From: Verrucomicrobiota bacterium JB023
GTDB lineage: Bacteria; Verrucomicrobiota; Verrucomicrobiia; Verrucomicrobiales; Akkermansiaceae
DNA: 64,000 nt
Direction: 5' to 3'
NCBI GenBank assembly: GCA_030673895.1
Contig: JAUTCR010000056.1
Span: forward strand, 1 to 64,000
Positions 1 through 6,463 of the stretch are shown here, piece after piece. A program made the position numbers and the translations under genes. A model generated the notes under the pieces. That model saw only the letters and a program-made list of their open reading frames with translations, ran no database searches and was not told the DNA's origin. Positions within the stretch are counted from its first letter, which is position 1, and each line of letters starts with the position of its first letter.

Positions 1-146
1 TCCGCCAGACGCATGAACATGCGGAACTTTTCCTTCTCCTCATTCCCGAGAACAAAGCGCCGGTCCACCACCCGATTGACGACGTGGTAAATCGTCGACC
101 TCTTCGGATCATCCTTCCAAGGAGCCAGCCACCTCTTCTGCGCCAT
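1..146 (-). CDS. REP-associated tyrosine transposase (IS200-like), 5' part only
   Basis: The gene enters from beyond the left edge, so only the first 48 codons are visible. The start ATG is at 146-144 and the protein begins MAQKRWLAPW, followed by IYHVVNRVVDRRFVL. This N-terminus is typical of the Y1/TnpA_REP (RAYT) family, single-strand DNA transposases that act on short palindromic repeats. The HUH motif and catalytic tyrosine would lie outside the window, so activity cannot be judged. TATTTAGCC direct repeats sit just upstream (205-248) and may be associated with the element. The family call rests on the N-terminal pattern alone. Confidence 0.75.
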   Translation of the reverse strand, partial: MAQKRWLAPWKDDPKRSTIYHVVNRVVDRRFVLGNEEKEKFRMFMRLA

Positions 147-204
147 GGAGGGAGCTTAACCGACAACCGAGGAGGCCTTCAAGCCGATTTCAAATAAAAG
201 GTGT

Positions 205-248
205 GTCCTTTATTTAGCCTTATTTAGCCCTTTGTCCTTTATTTAGCC
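205..248. repeat. TATTTAGCC direct repeats upstream of the transposase
   Basis: GTCCTTTATTTAGCC occurs at 205-219 and again at 234-248 (29-bp period), and the 9-mer TATTTAGCC occurs a third time at 221-229. The repeats lie between the transposase start and the first codon of the truncated AraC gene, exactly where homology to AraC proteins begins. They could be element ends or recognition sequences; that role is inference. Confidence 0.6.
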
Positions 249-269
249 CTTTATTTATTCGATGCTCAC

Positions 270-617
270 ATGGAGCAGGAGCTGCGCGACCTCTCAGACG
301 AGAGCGGTTTGGGGAAGAGAGTGCGGATTCAGGTTTCGCAAGCATTGAGTGAGGGCGTGCCGACCGTTACCGAGATTGCCCTGCGGCTCGGGATGAGCGG
401 GAGGACCTTGCAGCGACGTCTGGCCGATCAGTCTCTGTCCTTCAAAGCACTGGTCGATGAATCCCGTCGTGAGCTGGCCGAGCGGTTGCTCAAAGAGACG
501 GATTACGCACTGAACGAGATCGCGTTCCTCACCGGGTTCTCCGAGCAGAGTGCCTTCAATCGTGCCTTCAAACGCTGGGGTGGTCAGACCCCGCGGTCGT
601 ATCGGCTGGGAAGTTAG
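270..617 (+). CDS. AraC-family regulator reduced to its DNA-binding domain (5'-truncated remnant)
   Basis: 115 residues that consist almost entirely of an AraC/XylS-type double helix-turn-helix. The first helix pair is around TVTEIALRLGMSGRTLQRRL (residues 32-51) and the second around EIAFLTGFSEQSAFNRAF (residues 82-99), ending in the family-typical GGQTPRSYR. AraC regulators normally have 250-340 residues with an N-terminal sensor domain. That domain is absent, and the frame upstream closes with TAG at 225-227 inside the repeat region. The start codon shown is simply the first ATG. Most likely it is the surviving 3' end of a gene cut at the transposase-associated repeats; a free-standing DNA-binding protein is possible but less likely. 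Confidence 0.7.
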   Translation: MEQELRDLSDESGLGKRVRIQVSQALSEGVPTVTEIALRLGMSGRTLQRRLADQSLSFKALVDESRRELAERLLKETDYALNEIAFLTGFSEQSAFNRAFKRWGGQTPRSYRLGS

Positions 618-644
618 GAGAAGGAAGGATTGGCGAGAGGTGAC

Positions 645-893
645 TCAAGTGCCGCAGGGGCGGCGGGTGCCGTTGCTGAGATACTCCAAGGCTTTTTGGA
701 AACTGGCTCCGGAAAGGAAGTGTTCGAGGTTGGCGTCGATTTCGTGCCGATGAGCCTCGTGCCAGTTGGCGATTTTTTCGCTCACTTGGACGAGACGTGC
801 GAGGTGAGCCTCAGGGTCTCGGTCACGCGATTCATGGTCGGCGATGATGACGAGGCGTTCTTCCAAGATGGCGGCGAGATCGGGGTGGTTCAT
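645..893 (-). CDS. small conserved-looking hypothetical protein
   Basis: About 82 residues starting MNHPDLAAILEERL; an in-frame ATG 21 bp upstream (914) is possible but adds only MQEKAHP. The protein is acidic and helical-looking, with IADHESRDRDPEAHLARL in the N-terminal half and no signal peptide or membrane segment. I do not recognise a named family. It follows the AraC remnant tail-to-tail, 27 bp apart. The balanced composition suggests a real protein rather than a reverse-frame artefact. Confidence 0.6.
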   Translation of the reverse strand: MNHPDLAAILEERLVIIADHESRDRDPEAHLARLVQVSEKIANWHEAHRHEIDANLEHFLSGASFQKALEYLSNGTRRPCGT

Positions 894-968
894 GGGGTGG
901 GCTTTTTCTTGCAAGGCTCTGCCGTCAGGAAAATGAAAGAGCGCCTGTTCAAGTAAGTCTTATCTGCT

Positions 969-2315
969 TCAGCATACTGGTTCTCTTCGAATTTCCACGT
1001 AATCACCGTAACCTTGAGTAATTAGTTTTTCGAGGAGGGGTTCGGCTCCATTCGATAACTTAAAGGTCATTTCAGATTCATAGAGAAAATTGAGAGACCA
1101 AAAATTGACAGCATGGCCATCAGGCAAAACGCATCGTGCCGCCTTCTCATCTGCCCAATAAGGGTCTGAGAGAAGAACGCCAGAAAACGGATTGTTTTCA
1201 CAGTATGGTTCAGGGGGATCCCCGTTCGGGATGGTGTGTCCGAAGCAAAGCCAAGTTTGAAATTCGTGTGCAAAGCGGGCGAGAAACTTCATTTGTCTTA
1301 GGGGCCAGTAATTTTTCTCGTCCTTGAAGTGTTCTTCACCAATAGGCCATGAGGGAGGAAGTCGGAGGATTAGTTCGGCGAGTCGGTATTCTTCGGCACC
1401 TTCTGGGGTTGTCATTGGGATGTCGCTCATCCCCGTCGTAACGATGGTGTGCCATGGAGTTTCTTTATTCGCGCGAATGATATGGAGATCGATGTGAACA
1501 GTAGTCGAAATGAGTTCGTGAAAGACTGAGTCGGGCGTGCCAAAGAATTGCTCGATGTGAGATTCAAGATGAGGCAAGTTTTCGCTCACGGGTGCGACTA
1601 TAGGAGGTTCGTGGGTGGGGGCTTGGTGGCGAATTATATTTGGGTCGTAGGGCTCAGTTGAGTTTTGCTCCCAGACGATCAATTGAGGCGGAAGATGAAT
1701 GAAGGTGCCGGAGGTGAGAGGGTTGCCTGCGCAAACCACGAAGGGGGAGTCGATCTGATTGTTGGGGAAGTAGTTACTTTCGAGAATGGTATCGAATAGT
1801 AGAAATGAACGTCCACGAGTGAGATGGGATGGAACGGGACGTCGCCGGTTTTTCTGATAAGTGTCGTCGTTAATGATCGCAGTGAACTCTTGGTGTTCCG
1901 GCGGAACGGTTTTCGGGTCTGAGCCGTAAAGACCCCCGACCTCGCTCATTAGTCCCACAAGATCGTTCATATAGGCGTCGTCCGCAGAGCCAAAAGCCCC
2001 TACGAGGGCAGAGGGCGCTTTCGCGCCGGGAGTCGCGAGTGCTTGGGAGTTGGCAATGACGATAGCGCAAACGGCGGGCTCCCACTGAGCTGCTTCTTTT
2101 TTTGCCAAGAAACGAGCCTGTTTTTGTTCTGAAGATTTGCGGAAGCCGCTGATGAGAAGTGCAATCCCAAAAGGAAAAAGTGGACTTATTGTGAGAATGG
2201 TTCCGAGAATAAATCGCCACTTGGGGAGAGGGTGGATGGTCTTGAGGTATTCATCAAAAGCGGATGAAGCCACCCACTGTTTTAAGTTCTGTCGGGTCTG
2301 GACCGTGTTGATCAT
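969..2315 (-). CDS. hypothetical protein with N-terminal membrane segment
   Basis: 448 residues, start ATG at 2315-2313. A hydrophobic stretch near residues 34-55 (FILGTILTISPLFPFGIALL) suggests one or two membrane passes close to the N-terminus. The rest is soluble-looking, with many aromatic and proline residues and no motif I can name. It lies in the accessory patch between a small hypothetical gene and the Mrr-like scrap and overlaps the latter's reading frame. Codon use looks normal for the window. No function is proposed. Confidence 0.55.
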   Translation of the reverse strand: MINTVQTRQNLKQWVASSAFDEYLKTIHPLPKWRFILGTILTISPLFPFGIALLISGFRKSSEQKQARFLAKKEAAQWEPAVCAIVIANSQALATPGAKAPSALVGAFGSADDAYMNDLVGLMSEVGGLYGSDPKTVPPEHQEFTAIINDDTYQKNRRRPVPSHLTRGRSFLLFDTILESNYFPNNQIDSPFVVCAGNPLTSGTFIHLPPQLIVWEQNSTEPYDPNIIRHQAPTHEPPIVAPVSENLPHLESHIEQFFGTPDSVFHELISTTVHIDLHIIRANKETPWHTIVTTGMSDIPMTTPEGAEEYRLAELILRLPPSWPIGEEHFKDEKNYWPLRQMKFLARFAHEFQTWLCFGHTIPNGDPPEPYCENNPFSGVLLSDPYWADEKAARCVLPDGHAVNFWSLNFLYESEMTFKLSNGAEPLLEKLITQGYGDYVEIRREPVC

Positions 2316-2394
2316 GGTGAGCTGCTTTTTGGCGGAGATTTACTATCTTACCCCCGACTGCTTGAGAAGAGCGGAAGCGCTTCATTTTTGAATG

Positions 2395-2472
2395 GAGGGG
2401 TGAGTGTGTGCCGCCTTCTGCCGCAATTTGAAGGGCGGGAAGCATGAAGGTTTGGTAGTCGGGTAGGGACAT
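2395..2472 (-). pseudogene. possible remnant of an Mrr-type N-terminal domain
   Basis: A short stretch beginning MSLPDYQTFMLPALQIAAEG resembles the start of Mrr-family restriction proteins (Mrr_N winged helix; the usual pattern is PxYQxxMLPxLxxxxDGxxH). The resemblance stops after about 20-26 residues; the frame then runs without similarity to 2254, and no other frame picks up the domain. If the match is right this is a decayed scrap of a restriction gene. The evidence is short, so this is tentative. Confidence 0.3.
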
Positions 2473-2490
2473 TGGTGGCTCTGCTTTTTG

Positions 2491-2517
2491 GGACTTATGG
2501 GACCAATAGGACCTATT
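2491..2517. repeat. 27-bp repeat, copy 1, at the 3' end of the four-helix-bundle gene
   Basis: The 27-mer at 2491-2517 matches 3089-3115 at 24 of 27 positions; both contain CTTATGGG and CCAATAGGAC. This copy covers the terminal stop codon of the four-helix-bundle gene (2515-2513). The two copies bracket that gene closely, as the ends of a small mobile cassette would. Confidence 0.65.
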
Positions 2518-3079
2518 TGTTGTTCTTGTTGCGACGGTAGTTGAGGCGGGTTTGATACATGGTTTCTTTGAGCCCGCCATTTTTGAGGAAGTCTTCTTCG
2601 AGTTTGGCGATCTGTTTGTCGAGGAGGTAGTTGGCTTGGTTGATGAGGCAGAGGGCGATGTTGGCGATGACTTGGGGCGGGCGAGTTCCGAAGAATTCGC
2701 GGTAGGTTTCGTAGGATTCGTCTGGTTTGCGACTGAGTTTGCGGACGTAGAGGGCTTATGGGGAGTTTTTGTCCCAGGTGGGCTGGTCACGGACCCGGAG
2801 GTAGTCGTGGAAGTCTTCGAGAAGTTCTTCCAAGGAGGCCCGAGCGACGTTGGTGAGGTTGAGTTCCATCTCGGCGGAGGTGACGGATGCTTTGCTGCCT
2901 TCGAGGATGTTTTGTTTGCCGGAGCGGGCCGCTTGGATCATTTGATCAATGGTGCGATCCCCTCGTTTGAGGTGACGCTCGGTGAAGCGGAAGGTGAGGT
3001 CGTAGACGACGAGGGCCTTTCTATAGGAGAGGAGTTCCCGGTAGTTGCCTTTGTTGGGGAGGAAATGGTGGTCAGGCAT
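2513..3079 (-). pseudogene. four-helix-bundle (23S rRNA intervening-sequence type) protein with internal stop codon
   Basis: The reading frame starts at ATG 3079-3077 (MPDHHFLPNKGNYRELLSYR) and has the hallmarks of the IVS/four-helix-bundle family: YDLTFRFTERHLKRGDRT, QMIQAARSGKQNILEGS, and DYLRVRDQPTWDKNSP. At 2758-2756 an in-frame TAA interrupts it. The same frame continues without shift with ALYVRKLSRKPDESYETYRE, then PPQVIANIALCLINQANYLL and YQTRLNYRRNKNNK, ending at TAG 2515-2513. The resumed part is the C-terminal suffix expected of the long form. A single nonsense change therefore splits a protein of about 188 residues into a 107-residue product. Near-identical 27-bp repeats flank the gene. 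The N-terminal part alone could still be expressed. Confidence 0.8.
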
Positions 3080-3088
3080 TGAGAAGTG

Positions 3089-3115
3089 GGTCTTATGGGG
3101 CCAATAGGACTTATT
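3089..3115. repeat. 27-bp repeat, copy 2, upstream of the four-helix-bundle gene
   Basis: Near-identical partner of 2491-2517 (mismatches at three positions). It lies between the start of the four-helix-bundle gene and the stop codon of the pyruvate carboxylase remnant, which it slightly overlaps (3113-3111). Confidence 0.65.
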
Positions 3116-3777
3116 CTAGGATAATGAGGAGGTCGTTGGTGTCGGCTTGTTTGCCGTTTTTGAGGAGGACTTCTTTGACTGTTCCGCTGGCGGGGGCGGA
3201 GACGGTGGTGAGCATTTTCATGGCTTCGAGGACGACGAGTTTGTCGCCTTCGGCGACGGTGTCTCCGGGGGAGACGGCAACTTGGGAGACCATGCCGGGG
3301 AGGGGGGCGGGGATGTGGTTGGTGTTGGAGGGGTCGGCTTTTTGGTTGACGGCGACTTCTTTGCCGAGGCTCTTGTCGACGATGGTGGTTTCGCGAGGCA
3401 TGCCGTTGAGCTCGTAGAAGAGGGTGCGGACGCCGTTTTCGTCGGCTTCGCCAATGGAGAGGAGTTTGATGAAGAGGGTTTTGCCGGGGGCGATGTCGAC
3501 GTGGATTTCCTCGCCGATGGACATGCCGTAGAAGAAGGCGGGGGTGGGGAGCACGGTGAGGCGGTCGAATTTTTTGAGGGTGTCCTGGTAGTCGGCGAAG
3601 ACCTGGGGATACATGAGGTGGGAGTAGAGGTCGACGGGGGTAGCGCGTTCGCCGGGGCGGACGGTGTAGGGTTGTTTGTCGCCGAGGATGGCTTTTTGGA
3701 CGTCGGCAGGCCAGCCGCCGTCGGACTGGCCGAGGCCGCCCATGAGCATGTCGATGTCGCTTTCGAGAAAGTCGCTT

Positions 3778-3850
3778 TTTGAAGTTTGTGAGTTGGCAGT
3801 TTTCAGTTTGTCAGTGGTAGCTGATTGCAAATCCGCGTTCCTTGAGGGGA
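3778..3850. repeat. palindromic repeat-like insertion in the pyruvate carboxylase remnant
   Basis: On the minus strand it encodes SRNADLQSATTD and then TDKLKTANSQTS, residues with no counterpart in pyruvate carboxylase. It contains an imperfect palindrome, GCTGATTGCAAATCCGC (3820-3836), followed by degenerate units of the type ACTGACAA/ACTGAAAA. Such palindromes recur as interspersed elements in this phylum, to my knowledge. Boundaries are approximate. Confidence 0.55.
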
Positions 3851-4159
3851 CGATGTCGGAGGTTTTGGGTGACGAGGAGCATTGTGAGGTCGCCGACCAC
3901 TTTGCTACTAGGCGTGACCTTGATGATGTTGCCGAAGAGTTGGTTGACGTCGGCGTAGGTGTGGGCGATTTCCTGCCAGCGGTGGCCGAGGCCCATGGCG
4001 TTGGCTTGTTCCTTGTGGTTGGTGTATTGGCCGCCGGGCATCTCGTGGAGGTAGACTTCGGCGGTGCCGCTGCGGGGAGCAGAGTAGAAGGGTTCGTAGT
4101 GAGTGAGGACTTCTTCCCAGTAGTCGGAGAAGTCGTTGAGTGATTCGATGTCGAGTTGG

Positions 4160-4215
4160 GGGTCGCGGGAGTTTTGAGTTTCTGATGATGAAACCGGCGG
4201 GGCGCCGGTGCTCCT
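4160..4215. repeat. second palindromic insertion (ACCGGCG hairpin) in the pyruvate carboxylase remnant
   Basis: A perfect 7-bp hairpin, ACCGGCG (4193-4199) with loop GGG and CGCCGGT (4203-4209), lies in a stretch encoding TGAPPVSSSETQNS on the minus strand. Normal enzymes run directly from AALK to RDPQLD here, so about 16 codons have been added without breaking the frame. Edges are estimated from the protein. Confidence 0.55.
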
Positions 4216-4347
4216 TGATTTGAGGGCGGCACAGATGGAGTTGAGGTTTGGTTGGGAGGTGGAGCCGGACATGGAGGCGATGGCGGCGTCGACGATGTCG
4301 ACTCCGGCGTCACCGGCAGCAGCTATACCCGACTCACGCTCTCTCAA

Positions 4348-4570
4348 CGGATCGCCGGTTCGTCGATATTGGCACTCACGGTCCTAGTAGTTCCCTTGCG
4401 CTGTCCAATGGAGTTCATTCGATGCCCATGATAGGAGATGAAGTTGACGCCGATCCTTCACAAGTCTGAAACGGGGCTCCTACCTTCGAGAAGACATCAG
4501 TTGGTTGGTCAAAGGTTGGTAGCGACCTGCGGTTTTCTGTCGAGGGGTCTGAGTAAGGTTTCTCCTTTGA
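4348..4570. other. no feature seen between the carboxylase remnant and truA
   Basis: About 220 bp with no recognisable gene, RNA or terminator. Carboxylase homology has already ended by about 4320, and truA ends at 4571. Confidence 0.5.
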
Positions 4571-5326
4571 TCAAGCATACCTGACTTGAAGCAGGGTCAA
4601 GCCATCGGGAGGTGCACAGAGAGGGGCCTTCCGCGCTTGCGAGGCGGGACTCTTCACAAGCTCGGCGAGGTCATCAAGGCGGAGTCTGCCTTGAGCGGCT
4701 TGGACGGCGCTACCTGTTAGAAGGCGAACCATTTTGTAGAGAAAGCCATCACCGGTGAAGCGAAGGAGGTAACCATCGGCTTGTTCGACAAATTTTGCCT
4801 CTGAGATACGACGGACGTAGTCGGTCTCTTCGCTCTCGTTGCCTCGATTGGCTGCAAAGCAGCGAAAGTCATGTTCTCCAACGTAGTAACCGAGAGCGGT
4901 CTGCAAGGTCTCGGGGTCAAGTTGTCTTGGTAGATGCCACGCCAAGCCGGCATCGAGAGGTGGTAGGATGGGAGCGAGGGAGAGGCGATAGAGGTAGGTC
5001 TTATCGATGGCCGAGAAGCGGGCATGAAAGTCAGGAGCGACCTCCTCACAATCCATGACCCGGATCGTGGCTGGCAGCTTGGTATTTAGCGCGGGGAGGT
5101 AGTTATAAGGGTTCATTGAAGAACCGTCGGGAGCATCGAAGTGAACGACTTGTCCGGCAGCATGGACTCCGGCATCGGTGCGGCCCGCGTGGTGGACACG
5201 GATCGGTTGCTTGAGGACTTCTGCGAGTGCATTCTCCAGCCGAGCTTGAATCGTGTCTCCATTTGGCTGGATGGCGTAACCTGCATAGGGACGCCCGTCG
5301 TAGGCGATGGTCAGTTTAAGGCGCAC
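4571..5326 (-). CDS. truA: tRNA pseudouridine(38-40) synthase TruA
   Basis: 251 residues starting at GTG 5326-5324 (read as MRLKLTIAYDG), the position where TruA homology begins; longer in-frame extensions upstream run into the neighbouring gene. TruA isomerises uridines 38-40 of the tRNA anticodon stem-loop. The catalytic aspartate is visible in GRTDAGVHAAGQVVHFD (residues about 49-65). FRCFAANRG and the C-terminal block GDGFLYKMVRLLTG are also typical. Length matches the family. It begins 7 bp after the stop codon of the lipoprotein protease gene, so the two are probably co-transcribed. Confidence 0.95.
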   Translation of the reverse strand: MRLKLTIAYDGRPYAGYAIQPNGDTIQARLENALAEVLKQPIRVHHAGRTDAGVHAAGQVVHFDAPDGSSMNPYNYLPALNTKLPATIRVMDCEEVAPDFHARFSAIDKTYLYRLSLAPILPPLDAGLAWHLPRQLDPETLQTALGYYVGEHDFRCFAANRGNESEETDYVRRISEAKFVEQADGYLLRFTGDGFLYKMVRLLTGSAVQAAQGRLRLDDLAELVKSPASQARKAPLCAPPDGLTLLQVRYA

Positions 5327-5333
5327 GGGTTTG

Positions 5334-6371
5334 CTAGTCGGTAGTGGGAACACGGCGGACCCGGGGGCGGCGGGTCGTATCGGCTTCTTTTTGCTTCGTC
5401 GGCTGTACAGTCGGGGATGGAGGAGAGGGGTCCTGCTTTTTGCTGGGAGGAGGAATAACACCGACTCGTTTGTTAGGCCGCGGCTTGGGCACGACCGCAG
5501 GCGTGCCAATGGGGGCCGGGTCCAGCGGAACAGTTTGCACGGAGTAGTTGGAATCCAGCTTGGCAACGGCCTTTCGAAGCTCCTTGAAAACCTCGGGGTC
5601 TGAATAGAAAGGTCCCGAACCAGAGCCGCCTCCGGTATGGGTCTCCAGCAGGACAGGTTCTCCACCCACAATGAGAAACGAGGGATGCCCGGAATCGCCG
5701 ACGACCAAACCCTTGTAATGCAGTTCGGAGACGCGATCATTGCGGAGGAAAGCGATGTTCTTGTTGTAAAGATTGCGAACCTGGTGGATGCGCAGGGTCC
5801 GCTTTTGCTCGGTCACGAGGACGGGACAGCCTGGAAGTATCTGATCGTAATCGCTACGTGGCGGCAAGAGGCGATAAGTCTTGATGGAGGGCGGGAGTGG
5901 CTTATCGAGTAAGCCGACGGCAATGTCGGTCCGCCAGCCGGAGGGCAAGACCAAGCGTCCGGAGCCGGCAACCACCTTGCGGGTGTGGGGCTTGCCAGTG
6001 CGGTCGTGGAAGACGAGCTTGGTGCCAATCTTGTGCTGGTAATGGGCAGCATAGACGATGTGGCGGGGAGTGATGGCGGTGCCGGCCCGCTTGCGATTCC
6101 AGGCAATGCCGGTCATGTCGAAGCGTCTGGTCCAGGCGCTGCTCCATTGGGCGGGTCCGTTGGGGTTATAGCGCTTGAAGACGCGATGGTCGGAATCGGT
6201 CCCGGCCAAAAGGCTTGCGAGACGGCGATCCGCATCGGGTCGCAGGTCATCGACCTTGAGCACGCGGCCGGGCGCCAGACCGATTCCAGGTCCAGCAGGC
6301 TGCTGGCAAGACGCCAGCGTAAGGAGTAGAAAGGCTAGGAACATTCTCGTCACCACTGGCACCAGAGTCAC
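5334..6371 (-). CDS. trypsin-like serine protease lipoprotein
   Basis: 345 residues. The N-terminus is a lipoprotein signal with lipobox LASC (Cys about 22; an ATG at codon 10 would also serve). The chymotrypsin-fold triad is recognisable: His in ITPRHIVYAAHY (about residue 110), Asp in GWRTDIAVGLL (about 148) and Ser in VVGDSGHPSF (about 227). Spacing fits the S1 family. The Pro/Arg/Lys-rich C-terminal tail after residue 290 (PKPRPNKRVGVIPPPSKK) may contact the cell wall or membrane. It would be lipid-anchored in the periplasm or outer membrane. It is divergent from the haloperoxidase gene, leaving a 92-bp gap to that gene's preferred start, and sits immediately upstream of truA. Substrate unknown. 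Confidence 0.75.
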   Translation of the reverse strand: MTLVPVVTRMFLAFLLLTLASCQQPAGPGIGLAPGRVLKVDDLRPDADRRLASLLAGTDSDHRVFKRYNPNGPAQWSSAWTRRFDMTGIAWNRKRAGTAITPRHIVYAAHYQHKIGTKLVFHDRTGKPHTRKVVAGSGRLVLPSGWRTDIAVGLLDKPLPPSIKTYRLLPPRSDYDQILPGCPVLVTEQKRTLRIHQVRNLYNKNIAFLRNDRVSELHYKGLVVGDSGHPSFLIVGGEPVLLETHTGGGSGSGPFYSDPEVFKELRKAVAKLDSNYSVQTVPLDPAPIGTPAVVPKPRPNKRVGVIPPPSKKQDPSPPSPTVQPTKQKEADTTRRPRVRRVPTTD

Positions 6372-6463
6372 CCCTCGTCAAAGAAAAGCAAGAATTGCTG
6401 CAACTCACCCGTCGGTCCTTACGGTTGCTATCTCTGATGATTGCTGCTTCGATAGGTCTCGTG

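Larger units (their letters stand above)
3111..4320 (-). pseudogene. pyruvate carboxylase C-terminal remnant (5'-truncated, frameshifted)
   Basis: This is the second half of pyruvate carboxylase. The part from about 4320 to 3860 reads AGDAGVDIVDAAIASMSG, DYWEEVLTHYEPF and LHEMPGGQYTNHKEQA. From about 3860 a different frame carries GGLGQSDGGWPADVQKAILG, the PC-type domain (YPQVFADYQDTLKKFDRLTV, YGMSIGEEI) and a biotinyl domain with the biotin site VLEAMKML near the C-terminus. The biotin carboxylase domain and most of the carboxyltransferase domain are missing; homology stops abruptly near 4320. Two short sequences absent from normal enzymes interrupt it, one in frame near 4160-4215 and one near 3778-3850 next to the frameshift. 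The full enzyme makes oxaloacetate from pyruvate; this copy cannot. Confidence 0.85.

Noticed and set aside
2552-3082. Long rightward frame over the four-helix-bundle gene
   Set aside because: It is the reverse complement of a clearly recognised protein family; its Val/Asp/Gly/Phe-rich sequence is the usual artefact.
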